Source of the DNA: Ruegeria marina
GTDB taxonomy: Bacteria; Pseudomonadota; Alphaproteobacteria; Rhodobacterales; Rhodobacteraceae
Length of the DNA: 64,000 nucleotides
NCBI RefSeq assembly: GCF_900101475.1
Contig: NZ_FMZV01000005.1
Span: 248,001 to 312,000, forward strand
Direction of reading: 5' to 3'
Shown piece by piece: positions 54,493-62,896 of the stretch. The translations under genes and the position numbers were made by a program. How positions within the stretch are numbered: position 1 is the first letter of the stretch; every line of letters begins with the position of its first letter. The notes below the pieces were generated by a model. The model was not told where the DNA came from and ran no database searches. It saw nothing but the letters and a program-made list of their open reading frames with translations.

Positions 54493-55584
54493 TCACGAAG
54501 TGGGTCCGATGAACCTGCGGACACTGTCCAGCAGCAGGTCGTTGTGCTCGGGCAGCGACAGCGAGAAGCGGAAGAACTCTTCCAGGCCCGTCTCGCGGGT
54601 GCGGTTGACGACGATCCCCGCATCCTCGAACAGATGCTCGACCAGCGCCTCGGTCCGGGCCGGATCGCCCTCGCGAAACCTTGCCATCAGGAAATTGGTG
54701 CGGCTCGGCACGACAACCAGCCCCAGTTGCCCAAGCGCGCCGCTCAGGCGTTCACGCTCCGACACGATCGCGTCGACGCGCGCCTGGATGGCCTCCGGAT
54801 CGGCAAGACCCGTCACCGCCCCCGCCTGCGCCATCGCATTGACCGTTCCCATGCCGCGCGCGGCATAGAGGACCGGAACCATCCATCCGGGCGCATGGCA
54901 CCAGCCGACGCGGGCGCCGGCAAGGCCATAGGCCTTGGAAAACGTGCGCGTGACCACGACATTCTCGAATTGGGCGGCCAATTGGTGCACCGCCGAGCAA
55001 TAGCCTGGAGCGGCGAACTCGCCATAGGCAAGGTCGAGGACCAGCACGACCTGCGCAGGCAGATCATCTGCCAGACGGGCCAGCTCGTCCAATTCCAGCA
55101 TGGTGCCGGTCGGGTTATTGGGATTGGCCAGAAACAGCAGCCGGGTGCGGTCGGTGACCGCCGCCAGCAGGGCGTCGACATCGCTGCAATAGTCGCGCTC
55201 CCCCGCCTTGATCAGTGTTGCACCCACGCGGTTGGCGGTCAGCGCGAACTGGATATAACCGAATTCCGAGATCAGGATCTCGTCGCCGGGCCGCGCGAAA
55301 CAGCGGGCGATGACGTCCAGCAACTCCTCCGACCCATTGCCGCAGACGATCTGTTCAGGATCGAGCCCATGTGCCGCCCCCAACGCATCGCGCAGCGCGT
55401 CGCAATGCGGGCTGCCGTAGGATTGCGCGCAGGCGGCGGTCTCCTCCATCGCGGCGCGGATTGCGGGCAGGGGGGGATAGGGCAGTTCATTGTAGCCCAT
55501 GTTGACGACCGGCAGCCCCTTGGGCTGGGGCCTGCCGATGCGGCCGCGCAGGGGCATCGGGGCAAGGTAGGGTGTCGGGCGCAT
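54493..55584 (-). CDS. PLP-dependent aminotransferase (histidinol-phosphate aminotransferase-like)
   Basis: 363-residue class I/II aminotransferase. PLP lysine K217 is in TRTFSKAYGLAGARVGW and the phosphate-binding GNGSEELLD and ANPNNPTGTM are present. Close to HisC/cobyrinate-pathway types, but the catabolic operon context implies transamination of an amino acid or its 2-oxo acid. It is the last gene of the leftward operon, 50 bases after the flavoprotein gene. Confidence 0.9.
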   Translation of the reverse strand: MRPTPYLAPMPLRGRIGRPQPKGLPVVNMGYNELPYPPLPAIRAAMEETAACAQSYGSPHCDALRDALGAAHGLDPEQIVCGNGSEELLDVIARCFARPGDEILISEFGYIQFALTANRVGATLIKAGERDYCSDVDALLAAVTDRTRLLFLANPNNPTGTMLELDELARLADDLPAQVVLVLDLAYGEFAAPGYCSAVHQLAAQFENVVVTRTFSKAYGLAGARVGWCHAPGWMVPVLYAARGMGTVNAMAQAGAVTGLADPEAIQARVDAIVSERERLSGALGQLGLVVVPSRTNFLMARFREGDPARTEALVEHLFEDAGIVVNRTRETGLEEFFRFSLSLPEHNDLLLDSVRRFIGPTS

Positions 55585-55634
55585 GTGATCCTCGGCTTTG
55601 GTCGATTATGTCAGATGGTGATTTGCGGGCGGGT

Positions 55635-57023
55635 TCAAGCCTGAGCCTCGCTGTATGCTCCCGCGATCCGGCCCAGGACGACCGCGCTCAACAGGCCGTT
55701 GCCGGACAGGTAACCGCTGTCGCCGCTGCCCGACATGCCGCAGGCTGCGCCGCCGCCGGCGAAAAGGCCGGGAACCGGCTGGCCATCGGGGCGCAGGACA
55801 CGGGCTTGCGCGTCGGTGCGCAAGCCGCCCTGGGTGTGAAACAGCGCGCCCGTCACGCGCACGCCGCAATAGGGCGGGGCGAGGGGCGGGGGCTGGAACG
55901 TTCTGCCAAATGTATCTGTTCCGTTTTTCGGCAGGTCGCGCAGCGTCTCGGCCAATGTGTCGGGCGGCAGGCCAAGCAGCCGGGCCAGCGCCACGGGCGT
56001 CTCCGCCTGCCGGATCGCGCCTGCGGCTTCGGCGCGGCGGAAATCCTCGAACTGGCGGGCGATGGCTGCGATACGTGCGTCGAAGATCGCAAATGCCTCG
56101 CTCCCCGGCTGGGCCATCACCGCGCGTGCGGCCTCGGAATAGCCTTGGGCTTCATCCCAGAACCGCCGGCCGTCGCGGTTGACCTGCACCCCGCCTGACG
56201 TGATCACCGCCCAGGTGATCAGGATGCCGTGCGGGTGGGCGACGTTACCGTGCCCCTGATAGGCCCCGAGATGCCGCAGATCGGCCCCCAGCGCCTCTCC
56301 CCAGAGCACCGCCTCACCCCGGTTGCCGTCATGACCGAACCAGAGCGCCTCGCGGATTTCAGGCATGTGGCTGGCCACCAGGTGCCGGTTGCCGCCGAAC
56401 CCGTTGCAGGCCAGGATCAGCCGGTCGCAGCCGATGCTTTCGCCGGTGCCGTCCGGGCCGAAGACAGTGACCCCGCGCACCCGGCCGTTCTCCATGTGCA
56501 GGACACGGGCGCGGCGGGAACAGACGATGTCGATTCCCTGCGCCTCGCAGGTCTGCCGCAGCGCGTCGATCAGTTCGGCCCCCGACCGGCTGGGCAGGCC
56601 ATGCATTCGGCGCCGGCTGTGGCCGGGATAGTCGAAATCGGTGACGATCGAAAACGGCAGTCCGTGGCGCTCGGCCAGCCAGTCGATGACCGGCCCGGCC
56701 CCGGCAGCCAGAGTTTCGACCAGCTCCGGGTCGTTCTGTCCCTTGGCCTTGGCCTGGATATCCTGCGCGAACAGTGCCGCGCTGTCCTCGATGCCCGCCG
56801 CGCGCTGCATCGACGTGCCTGGTGCCGGGATCAGCCCGGCCGAAAGCGCGGTCGAGCCGCGCGGCAGCGCATCGGCTTCGACCACCAGAACCTCCTGTCC
56901 GGCTTCCCGCGCCGCAAGGGCTGCCACCAGCCCACAGGCCCCGGCGCCGATGATCACCGTCTGGCACGCCACATCGAAGATCGCGGGCGGCGGCGCTACG
57001 CGCGGTTCACTGTCCGGGGTCAT
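55635..57023 (-). CDS. FAD-dependent dehydrogenase (fumarate reductase/tricarballylate dehydrogenase type)
   Basis: 462-residue flavoprotein with FAD motif IIGAGACGLVAALAAREAG and the adenine-end segment LFAGGGAACGMSGSGDSGYL. A mid-protein HTQGGLRTDAQARVLRPDG matches the catalytic/FAD region of succinate dehydrogenase-like enzymes and tricarballylate dehydrogenases (TcuA). Such enzymes desaturate dicarboxylic or tricarboxylic acids. ATG 57023 is preferred; the gene overlaps the lyase by 17 bases. A GTG at 57035 is possible. Confidence 0.87.
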   Translation of the reverse strand: MTPDSEPRVAPPPAIFDVACQTVIIGAGACGLVAALAAREAGQEVLVVEADALPRGSTALSAGLIPAPGTSMQRAAGIEDSAALFAQDIQAKAKGQNDPELVETLAAGAGPVIDWLAERHGLPFSIVTDFDYPGHSRRRMHGLPSRSGAELIDALRQTCEAQGIDIVCSRRARVLHMENGRVRGVTVFGPDGTGESIGCDRLILACNGFGGNRHLVASHMPEIREALWFGHDGNRGEAVLWGEALGADLRHLGAYQGHGNVAHPHGILITWAVITSGGVQVNRDGRRFWDEAQGYSEAARAVMAQPGSEAFAIFDARIAAIARQFEDFRRAEAAGAIRQAETPVALARLLGLPPDTLAETLRDLPKNGTDTFGRTFQPPPLAPPYCGVRVTGALFHTQGGLRTDAQARVLRPDGQPVPGLFAGGGAACGMSGSGDSGYLSGNGLLSAVVLGRIAGAYSEAQA

Positions 57024-57870
57024 AGCGTTTGCCACGCTCCAGCATCTCGCCGGTTCCGATCACTTCGTTCAGTCCGGCAAAGTCGTACATTCGCTCCCTG
57101 AACGGTGCAGTGGTGCCATGCGCGTGAAGGCTGCCGTAATAGTCGCGCGCGGCATGGGCCAGCGCCCGCACGATACCGCCGGGAAAGATGACAATGCGGA
57201 ACCCAAGCGCCTGCAAAGCTTCGGCCGAACGGATCGGCGTTGCCCCGCCCTCGACCATGTTGGCCAGCAGGGGCACGCGTGACGCGAACCGGTCCGCGAT
57301 GGCCGAGAGTTGCGTATCGGTCTGCGGGGCCTCGATGAAAAGGACATCGGCGCCGGCGGCCAGGTAGGTTTCGGCGCGCTCCAGCGCCGTGTCGAACCCT
57401 TCGACCGCGATGGCGTCGGTGCGGGCGATGATCAGCGTGTCGTCGGACCGGCGCGCGTCGGCCATGGCGGCGATCTTGCCCGCCATCTCGGCGGCCGGGA
57501 TCAGCGCCTTGTCCTTCAGGTGGCCGCAGCGTTTGGGATAGGTCTGGTCCTCGACCTGGAGCGCCGCGGCGCCTGCACGTTCATAGAGCCGCATGGTACG
57601 CTGGGCGTTCAGTGCGTTGCCGAAACCGGTATCGGCGTCGATGATCACCGGCAGGTTGGTCCGGTCGGCGATAAGGCTCATGGTCTCGGCCATTTCGGTG
57701 ACCGAGGTCAGGCCGATATCGGGCCGGCCGAGCCGCGTATAGGCAACCGCCGCGCCGCTGAGATAGAGCGCCTCGAACCCCGCCTGCTCGGCGATCAGCG
57801 CGGTCAGGCCATCGTAGATGCCGGGCGCCAGGACGATCCTGTCCGAAAGCAGTCTTGTCCTGAGCGTCAT
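57007..57870 (-). CDS. PEP mutase/isocitrate lyase-family enzyme
   Basis: 287 residues of the PEP-mutase/ICL TIM-barrel superfamily. The Mg-site motif DADTGFGNA is at about residue 78, and the catalytic loop K113-RCG-H117 keeps the Cys of isocitrate and methylisocitrate lyases. This favours C-C cleavage of a 2-alkylmalate or isocitrate-like substrate over decarboxylation. It overlaps the isochorismatase-fold gene by four bases. A role next to a LeuC-like dehydratase and a TcuA-like flavoprotein is considered under findings. Confidence 0.88.
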   Translation of the reverse strand: MTLRTRLLSDRIVLAPGIYDGLTALIAEQAGFEALYLSGAAVAYTRLGRPDIGLTSVTEMAETMSLIADRTNLPVIIDADTGFGNALNAQRTMRLYERAGAAALQVEDQTYPKRCGHLKDKALIPAAEMAGKIAAMADARRSDDTLIIARTDAIAVEGFDTALERAETYLAAGADVLFIEAPQTDTQLSAIADRFASRVPLLANMVEGGATPIRSAEALQALGFRIVIFPGGIVRALAHAARDYYGSLHAHGTTAPFRERMYDFAGLNEVIGTGEMLERGKRYDPGQ

Positions 57871-58487
57871 GCCGCGCCCTCCAGCCAGTCAAGCGCCTCG
57901 GTGCAGGTCATCTGATGCGTGACCGTGCCCAGTGACAGCAGGGTGGCGTCGTGGACCTCGTCGCGGAAGGCGGCACAGCCATTGGTCAGCATCACGGTGT
58001 CGATGTCGCGCAGATGCGCGTCGCGCAGGGTCGAGGCGACACCGCCATTGGTGACGATGCCGCCGACGATCAACTGGCGGATGCCCATCGCACGCAGGAT
58101 ATATTCCAGCCGGGTCTGGTAGAAGGCGGAATAGGCCACTTTCTCGACCGTGAAATCGGCGGGTTGCAGCGTATCGACCAATTGGTGGCCGAAACTGCCC
58201 GGCGCGAAATCTCCCCGCTTCAGAAAGGGGCGCAGCGCCTTGAGATGGGGCGAGATCAGGGGGTCGCCACCCGGGCCGGGCACCAGCGTGAACTGGGCCG
58301 ATATGTAAAGCCCGCCCTTTGCCCTCAGTGCCTGAACCAGTGGCGCGATGCGGGCGGGCAGCGCGGCGATGGCCGCCGCCCCCTGTCCGGCCCGGCCATA
58401 GGCGCCATCGGGATGCAGGAAGTCGTTTTGCAGGTCGATGGTCAGCAGGGCGGTCTGCGTCAGGGTCCAGTCTTTCGGGTCGCTCAT
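57867..58487 (-). CDS. Isochorismatase-fold hydrolase with Cys-to-Gly at the nucleophile
   Basis: 206 residues with the Asp (D18 in LLTIDLQNDF) and Lys (K116 in VEKVAYSAF) of the cysteine-hydrolase triad. The nucleophile position in the usual TNICVEST reads T146-NG-G149-VAST, so Cys is replaced by Gly. True isochorismatases (EntB, PhzD) also have Gly there. The protein could hydrolyse a vinyl-ether-like bond, not an amide. It overlaps both neighbours by four bases in the hydantoinase operon. Confidence 0.85.
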   Translation of the reverse strand: MSDPKDWTLTQTALLTIDLQNDFLHPDGAYGRAGQGAAAIAALPARIAPLVQALRAKGGLYISAQFTLVPGPGGDPLISPHLKALRPFLKRGDFAPGSFGHQLVDTLQPADFTVEKVAYSAFYQTRLEYILRAMGIRQLIVGGIVTNGGVASTLRDAHLRDIDTVMLTNGCAAFRDEVHDATLLSLGTVTHQMTCTEALDWLEGAA

Positions 58488-60550
58488 CTGCCTGCCTCCG
58501 GTCCGGTTTCGAGGATGACATTGCCCAGGTGATCGACCCGTCCCACCAGCCCCGGTTCGATCAGAACCGTGGTATCGGGCTGTTCGAGGATCGCCGGGCC
58601 GGAAATTAACGTTCCGACCGGCAACGAGAGGCGGTCGAAGATGGCCGTGTCCTGCCAGCCGGTGCCGAAATGCACCTTGCGGGTGGATTTGGGCCGGGCC
58701 GGGTCCGTCGCTGTCGGGGCCAGCGTGGCGAGGTCGAACTTGGGCCGCAGGCCGGTGACCGCGCTGCGCAGGTTGAGGATGCGCCGCACGCCGCCGGGCA
58801 GGAGGCGTCCGAACGTATCGCGATAGACGGCATCGAAAGCAGCGCCGATCTCGTCCTGTGTCGGAGGGTGAACCTTGCCCTCGGCGACCGCGACCGGGAT
58901 CGGCACCGGCACGGTGTGGGTTTGCCCGACATAGGCCATGTCAAGTTCGAACCTCGCCTCGCGCGCCTCGAACCGGGTTCCGGCGGCTTCCAGCATTGCC
59001 ATGCCGCGGTCGTGGTGGTCTTGCATCACCGCGCCCAGCGCGCCGGTGTCCAACCCGTCGAGCATGGCGTTGATCGTCTGCACGAAATCCTGCCGCATGT
59101 CGGCGATCACGCAGCCCAGCGCCGAGGTCACGCCGGGATAGCGCGGCACGATGGCGCGGGCGATTCCCACCTCGGCCAGCATCGCCCCCGCGTGCAGCGC
59201 GCCCCCGCCGCCAAAGGGCATGAAGGCGAATTTCTTGGGGTCGAAGCCGCGCTCGATGCTGACCAGCCGCAAGGCCCCGGCCATGCGCGAATTGGCGACC
59301 CGCAGGATCGCCTCGGCCGCCGCCAGCGTATCCAGTCCCAGCGGCTGCCCGACATGGGCGTCGATGGCGCGCGCGGCGGCCTCGACATCGAGCCGCGAAA
59401 GCTTGCCGCCGATGGGATTCTCGGGATCGATGCGGCCTAGCACCACGTTGGCATCGGTCACGGTGGGGCGGTCGTTGCCCAGCCCGTAGGCCACCGGCCC
59501 CGGGTCCGAGCCCGCGCTTTCCGGGCCGATGTTCAGCAGTCCGCCCCTGTCGACCCAGGCGATGGAGCCGCCGCCCGCGCCAATGGTGGTAATCTCGATC
59601 ATCGGGGTCCGCACCACCATGCCGAAGTCGATCGAGGTTTGCGGTGCCAGCATCGACCGTCCCTCGGCGATCAGCGAGACATCGAAACTGGTGCCGCCCA
59701 TGTCGCCGGTGATCACGTTGTCGAACCCGGCTGAACGGGCGATATAGCCTGCGGCGATCACCCCTGCCGCCGGACCCGACAGGGCGGTGCGGATCGGGAA
59801 ACGGCAGGCGGTGTCAACGTCCATGACCCCGCCATTCGACTGCACGATCATGAATTCGCCGCCGAACCCGGCCTTGTCGAGCGCATCCCCCAGCCGCCCG
59901 AGATAGCCCGAGACCTCGGGTTGCAGATAGGCGTTGAGCGCGGTGGTCGAGAACCGCTCGTATTCGCGGATCTCGGGCAGGATCTCGGAGGAGGCCGAGA
60001 CATGTTCGTTGGGCCAGATCTCGCGTAGCGCGGCCACGGCCGCCGCCTCGTTGGCGGGGTTGGCATAGGCATTGGCGAACAAGACCGCAACGGCGACGCA
60101 GCCCCGGTCTTGCAGCTGCCGGGCGGCGGCGCGCACTGCGTCAAGGTCCACGGGCGTGCGGATGGTGCCATCCGCCAGCGTGCGTTCGGGTACCTCCAGC
60201 CGGTCGCGCCGGTCCACCACCGGCTCGAAATTGCCGCGCAGGCCCCAGGTGCGGGGCCGGTCGCGGCGGCGCATTTCCAGCACGTCGCGCAGCCCTTCCG
60301 TGCAGATCACCCCCGTCCGGGCGCCCTTGCGTTCGAGCAGGGCGTTGGTGCCCGCCGTGGTGCCATGCACCACCACGCCGACGCCGCCGATATCGGCGAC
60401 CGCTTCGGTGATACCCTGAAGGAAACCCGACGACTGGTCGGGGCGCGAGGTCGGCACCTTGCCGACGCGGGCCGATCCGTCGCTTTCATCCAGGACGAAG
60501 ATATCCGTGAAGGTGCCGCCGACATCGACGCCGATCATCTTGCCACTCAT
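58484..60550 (-). CDS. hyuA: Hydantoinase/oxoprolinase family, HyuA-type ATP-binding subunit
   Basis: 688 residues starting MIGVDVGGTFTDIFVLDE, the sugar-kinase-like ATP site, with a further VVVHGTTAGTNALLERKGAR and AAGVIAAGYIARSAGFDNVI. It pairs with HyuB. The family includes ATP-dependent hydantoinases, oxoprolinases and acetone/acetophenone carboxylases. Neighbouring genes do not contain a biotin- or gamma-type third subunit, so hydrolysis of a lactam or hydantoin ring is more likely than carboxylation. ATGA overlaps join it to hyuB and the isochorismatase-fold gene. Confidence 0.92.
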   Translation of the reverse strand: MSGKMIGVDVGGTFTDIFVLDESDGSARVGKVPTSRPDQSSGFLQGITEAVADIGGVGVVVHGTTAGTNALLERKGARTGVICTEGLRDVLEMRRRDRPRTWGLRGNFEPVVDRRDRLEVPERTLADGTIRTPVDLDAVRAAARQLQDRGCVAVAVLFANAYANPANEAAAVAALREIWPNEHVSASSEILPEIREYERFSTTALNAYLQPEVSGYLGRLGDALDKAGFGGEFMIVQSNGGVMDVDTACRFPIRTALSGPAAGVIAAGYIARSAGFDNVITGDMGGTSFDVSLIAEGRSMLAPQTSIDFGMVVRTPMIEITTIGAGGGSIAWVDRGGLLNIGPESAGSDPGPVAYGLGNDRPTVTDANVVLGRIDPENPIGGKLSRLDVEAAARAIDAHVGQPLGLDTLAAAEAILRVANSRMAGALRLVSIERGFDPKKFAFMPFGGGGALHAGAMLAEVGIARAIVPRYPGVTSALGCVIADMRQDFVQTINAMLDGLDTGALGAVMQDHHDRGMAMLEAAGTRFEAREARFELDMAYVGQTHTVPVPIPVAVAEGKVHPPTQDEIGAAFDAVYRDTFGRLLPGGVRRILNLRSAVTGLRPKFDLATLAPTATDPARPKSTRKVHFGTGWQDTAIFDRLSLPVGTLISGPAILEQPDTTVLIEPGLVGRVDHLGNVILETGPEAGR

Positions 60551-62241
60551 CGGGTTGCCTCGCGCCAGGTGCTGCCATAAAGGCGGTCGGCCTCGGCCGC
60601 GCTCAGATAGTCGCGCGCCACGTCCAGCGCCACGGCGGCCGGGTCGCGTTCAGAGGGCGGCCCGTAGCCGCCGCCACCGGGGGTTTCCAGCCGCACCGCC
60701 TCGCCCTGTTTCAGGCGGATGCCGCGCATCTTCGACACCAGCGGCGGGTGCGGCCACTCCGTGTCCTGCTGGTAGGAGAACACGTTCAGCGCGCCCTCCT
60801 GCCCACCGGCCACGCCCTTGGGGGCAAAGCGGCCGCGCTCGCCGAACAGAAAACCTTCGGCGCCGTTTTCCTCCAGCACCTCGATCTCGTAGACCGCGCC
60901 CAGCCCGCCGCGATGCCGACCCGCGCCGGCGCTGTCGCGCCGCAGCGCCCATTGCCGGAACATCACCGGATAGGCGGCTTCAAGGATTTCCAGAGGCGGG
61001 ATGGTCGCAGTCGAGATCGGCGCATTGCCGTGGTTCAGCCCGTCGCCTTCGGGCGATCCGCCATGGCCGCCGCCGTAGAAGCTGAACATTACCCATGGCT
61101 TGCCGTTGCTGCGCCGCCCGGCGATCGAGAGCGCATTGATGGTGCCATAGGCATTGGCCACCACCCGGTCCGGCACCGCCTGGGCAAATGCGCAGAATAC
61201 CACGTCGATCATTCGCAGGATGGTTTCGGTATAGCCGCCTGTGGGGGCTGGAAATTCCGCCGACAGAATCGAGCCCTGAGGGACAGTAACGTCGATGGGT
61301 CGCATGACGCCCGCATTGGCGGGCAGGAGCGGAAAGATATGCTTGATCGCCACGTATACGGTCGCAATCGTGGTGGGAAGCGCGATGTTGACGGGGCCCG
61401 CGCATTTCGGGGCCGAGCCGGTGAAATCCAGATGCATCCGGTCGCCGGTGACGCTCAGCGCCACCTTGATCGGCAGGGGCGTGTCGGCAATTCCGTCGTT
61501 GTCCAGAAAATCCTCGGCCTCCCAGCGCCCGTCGGGAATGGCCGCGAGCTCCGAGCGCATCAATAGTTCCGCCCGGGTGCCCAGCGCGACAAGCGCGGCC
61601 TGCACCGTGTCGGCGCCGTACTCATCCAACAGCTCGTCCATCCGCCGCGCGCCCAGATCCAGCGCGCCCAACTGGCCGTTCAGATCGCCCTGCGCCGATT
61701 GCGGCAGGCGGGTGTTGCGCAGCAGGATGTCGATGATGTCCTGGTTGACCACGCCCGCACGGGCCAGCCGCACCGGGGGCAGCACGAACGCCTCCTGGAA
61801 CACCTCGGTGGCGGCGGGGTTGTAATTGCCCGGCACCGCGCCGCCGACATCGTGCCAATGCCCGACCGAGGCCAGCCAGCAGAACAGTTTCCCTTCGCGG
61901 AAATAGGGGCGCACCAGGCGCATGTCGCTCAGATGCGTACCGCCGATATGGGCATCGTTGAAGATGAAGATGTCGCCATCGGCCAGGTCGCCGTCCTTGG
62001 TCGTCTTCTCGATCACCGCCTTCACGGCAAAGGACATGACACCGACAAAGATCGGCAGGCCCGACTTGCCCTGCACCAGCGTGTCGCCGGTTTCGGCGTG
62101 ATAGAGGCCATGGCTGGCGTCATGCGCCTCGGCGATGATCGGGTTGAAGGCAGCGCGGAACAGGGTCGCGTCCATCTCGTCGGCGATCTGTTCCATACGC
62201 CCGGCCAGCACCGACAGGGTGATCGGGTCGATTTCGCTCAT
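60547..62241 (-). CDS. hyuB: Hydantoinase/oxoprolinase family, HyuB-type subunit
   Basis: 564 residues beginning MSEIDPITLSVLAGRMEQIA. Typical HyuB segments are present: FRAAFNPIIAEAHDASHGL, NDAHIGGTHLSDMRLVRPYF, and a C-terminal LKQGEAVRLETPGGGGYGPP. The start at 62241 overlaps the tautomerase-fusion stop (ATGA); the open frame further upstream is a shadow. It forms the active complex with HyuA. Confidence 0.93.
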   Translation of the reverse strand: MSEIDPITLSVLAGRMEQIADEMDATLFRAAFNPIIAEAHDASHGLYHAETGDTLVQGKSGLPIFVGVMSFAVKAVIEKTTKDGDLADGDIFIFNDAHIGGTHLSDMRLVRPYFREGKLFCWLASVGHWHDVGGAVPGNYNPAATEVFQEAFVLPPVRLARAGVVNQDIIDILLRNTRLPQSAQGDLNGQLGALDLGARRMDELLDEYGADTVQAALVALGTRAELLMRSELAAIPDGRWEAEDFLDNDGIADTPLPIKVALSVTGDRMHLDFTGSAPKCAGPVNIALPTTIATVYVAIKHIFPLLPANAGVMRPIDVTVPQGSILSAEFPAPTGGYTETILRMIDVVFCAFAQAVPDRVVANAYGTINALSIAGRRSNGKPWVMFSFYGGGHGGSPEGDGLNHGNAPISTATIPPLEILEAAYPVMFRQWALRRDSAGAGRHRGGLGAVYEIEVLEENGAEGFLFGERGRFAPKGVAGGQEGALNVFSYQQDTEWPHPPLVSKMRGIRLKQGEAVRLETPGGGGYGPPSERDPAAVALDVARDYLSAAEADRLYGSTWREATR

Positions 62242-62804
62242 GTGCGCCCCCGTACTTCGGCCATGTCGTTCCAGACGTCCTGACGGGTGATCCGGCCTGC
62301 CACCAGTTCGAACCGGTCGATGAAGCGGATGCCGGAAAATGCGGAGCCATCCAGCCATTCGCCCGACAGCGTGCCGTAGCAATAGACAACCGCCGCGTCG
62401 GCCGCGCCGGGCATGGCGTCGAACCCGTCATAGGTCTTGGTCACGAACCGGTATCGCGGCGCGGCCCAGGCGACGAGGTCGGACAACTCGGTCATCGGGC
62501 CGGTGCCGGGAAACTGCATCAAGAACCCATCCCCCTGCATGGCGCGGGCGGTGTCGAGATCGCGTGCCTCCATCGCGGCCAGATAGCGGCGCACCACCTC
62601 GGCCGGGTCGGGCAGGGCGGGAGCGGGCGTCTTGGTGGTGCGGCCCCGGAAATAGGCATCTGGCGCCATCTCGTGGATCATCACCACCACGCCCTCGGGT
62701 GCTGCGGGAACGACAAAGCGGACCGCATCCGTCAGCGCGTGTCCCAGGCGGCGCTTGTCCTCTTCGCCATATCCTTCGATCAGGTGCAGTTCGACCACCG
62801 GCAT
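62238..62804 (-). CDS. Tautomerase (4-OT type) fused to a SnoaL/NTF2-like domain
   Basis: 188 residues. The protein begins M-P-VVELHLIEGYGEED, so the mature N-terminus is Pro1, the general base of 4-oxalocrotonate tautomerases; residues 1-55 are that fold. From about residue 65 there is a SnoaL/NTF2-like domain (VVRRYLAAMEARDLDTARAM, IRFIDRFELVAGRITRQDVW). This is the first gene of the leftward hyu operon and appears to be a natural two-domain fusion. It would isomerise an unsaturated keto acid, perhaps bound by the SnoaL pocket. Confidence 0.82.
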   Translation of the reverse strand: MPVVELHLIEGYGEEDKRRLGHALTDAVRFVVPAAPEGVVVMIHEMAPDAYFRGRTTKTPAPALPDPAEVVRRYLAAMEARDLDTARAMQGDGFLMQFPGTGPMTELSDLVAWAAPRYRFVTKTYDGFDAMPGAADAAVVYCYGTLSGEWLDGSAFSGIRFIDRFELVAGRITRQDVWNDMAEVRGRT

Positions 62805-62828
62805 CGCATCCCTCCCCGGATGGAAAGC

Positions 62829-62863
62829 TGTATCATTGATAATACAATTAACCAGGATATAGT
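62829..62863 (+). promoter_or_regulatory. GntR operator and promoter of the regulator gene
   Basis: TGTATCAT-TG-ATAATACA (62829-62846) is an 18-base inverted repeat with one mismatch, in the style of GntR operators. It overlaps the -35 of a strong promoter, TTGATA (62836-62841), 16 bases, TATAGT (62858-62863), directed at the GntR gene. The divergent hyu operon starts at 62804, so one site can repress both. Confidence 0.65.
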
Positions 62864-62896
62864 GAGAGGCAATTCTTTCCTTTCAAACGGCCGAAA

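Noticed and set aside
54493-55584. Aminotransferase as a histidine-biosynthesis hisC
   Set aside because: The fold is HisC-like, but it is embedded in a degradation operon with no histidine genes nearby; a general catabolic aminotransferase is safer.
60547-62382. A longer hyuB start at 62382
   Set aside because: It would overlap the tautomerase-SnoaL gene, and codons before 62241 do not look like HyuB. The ATGA overlap supports 62241.
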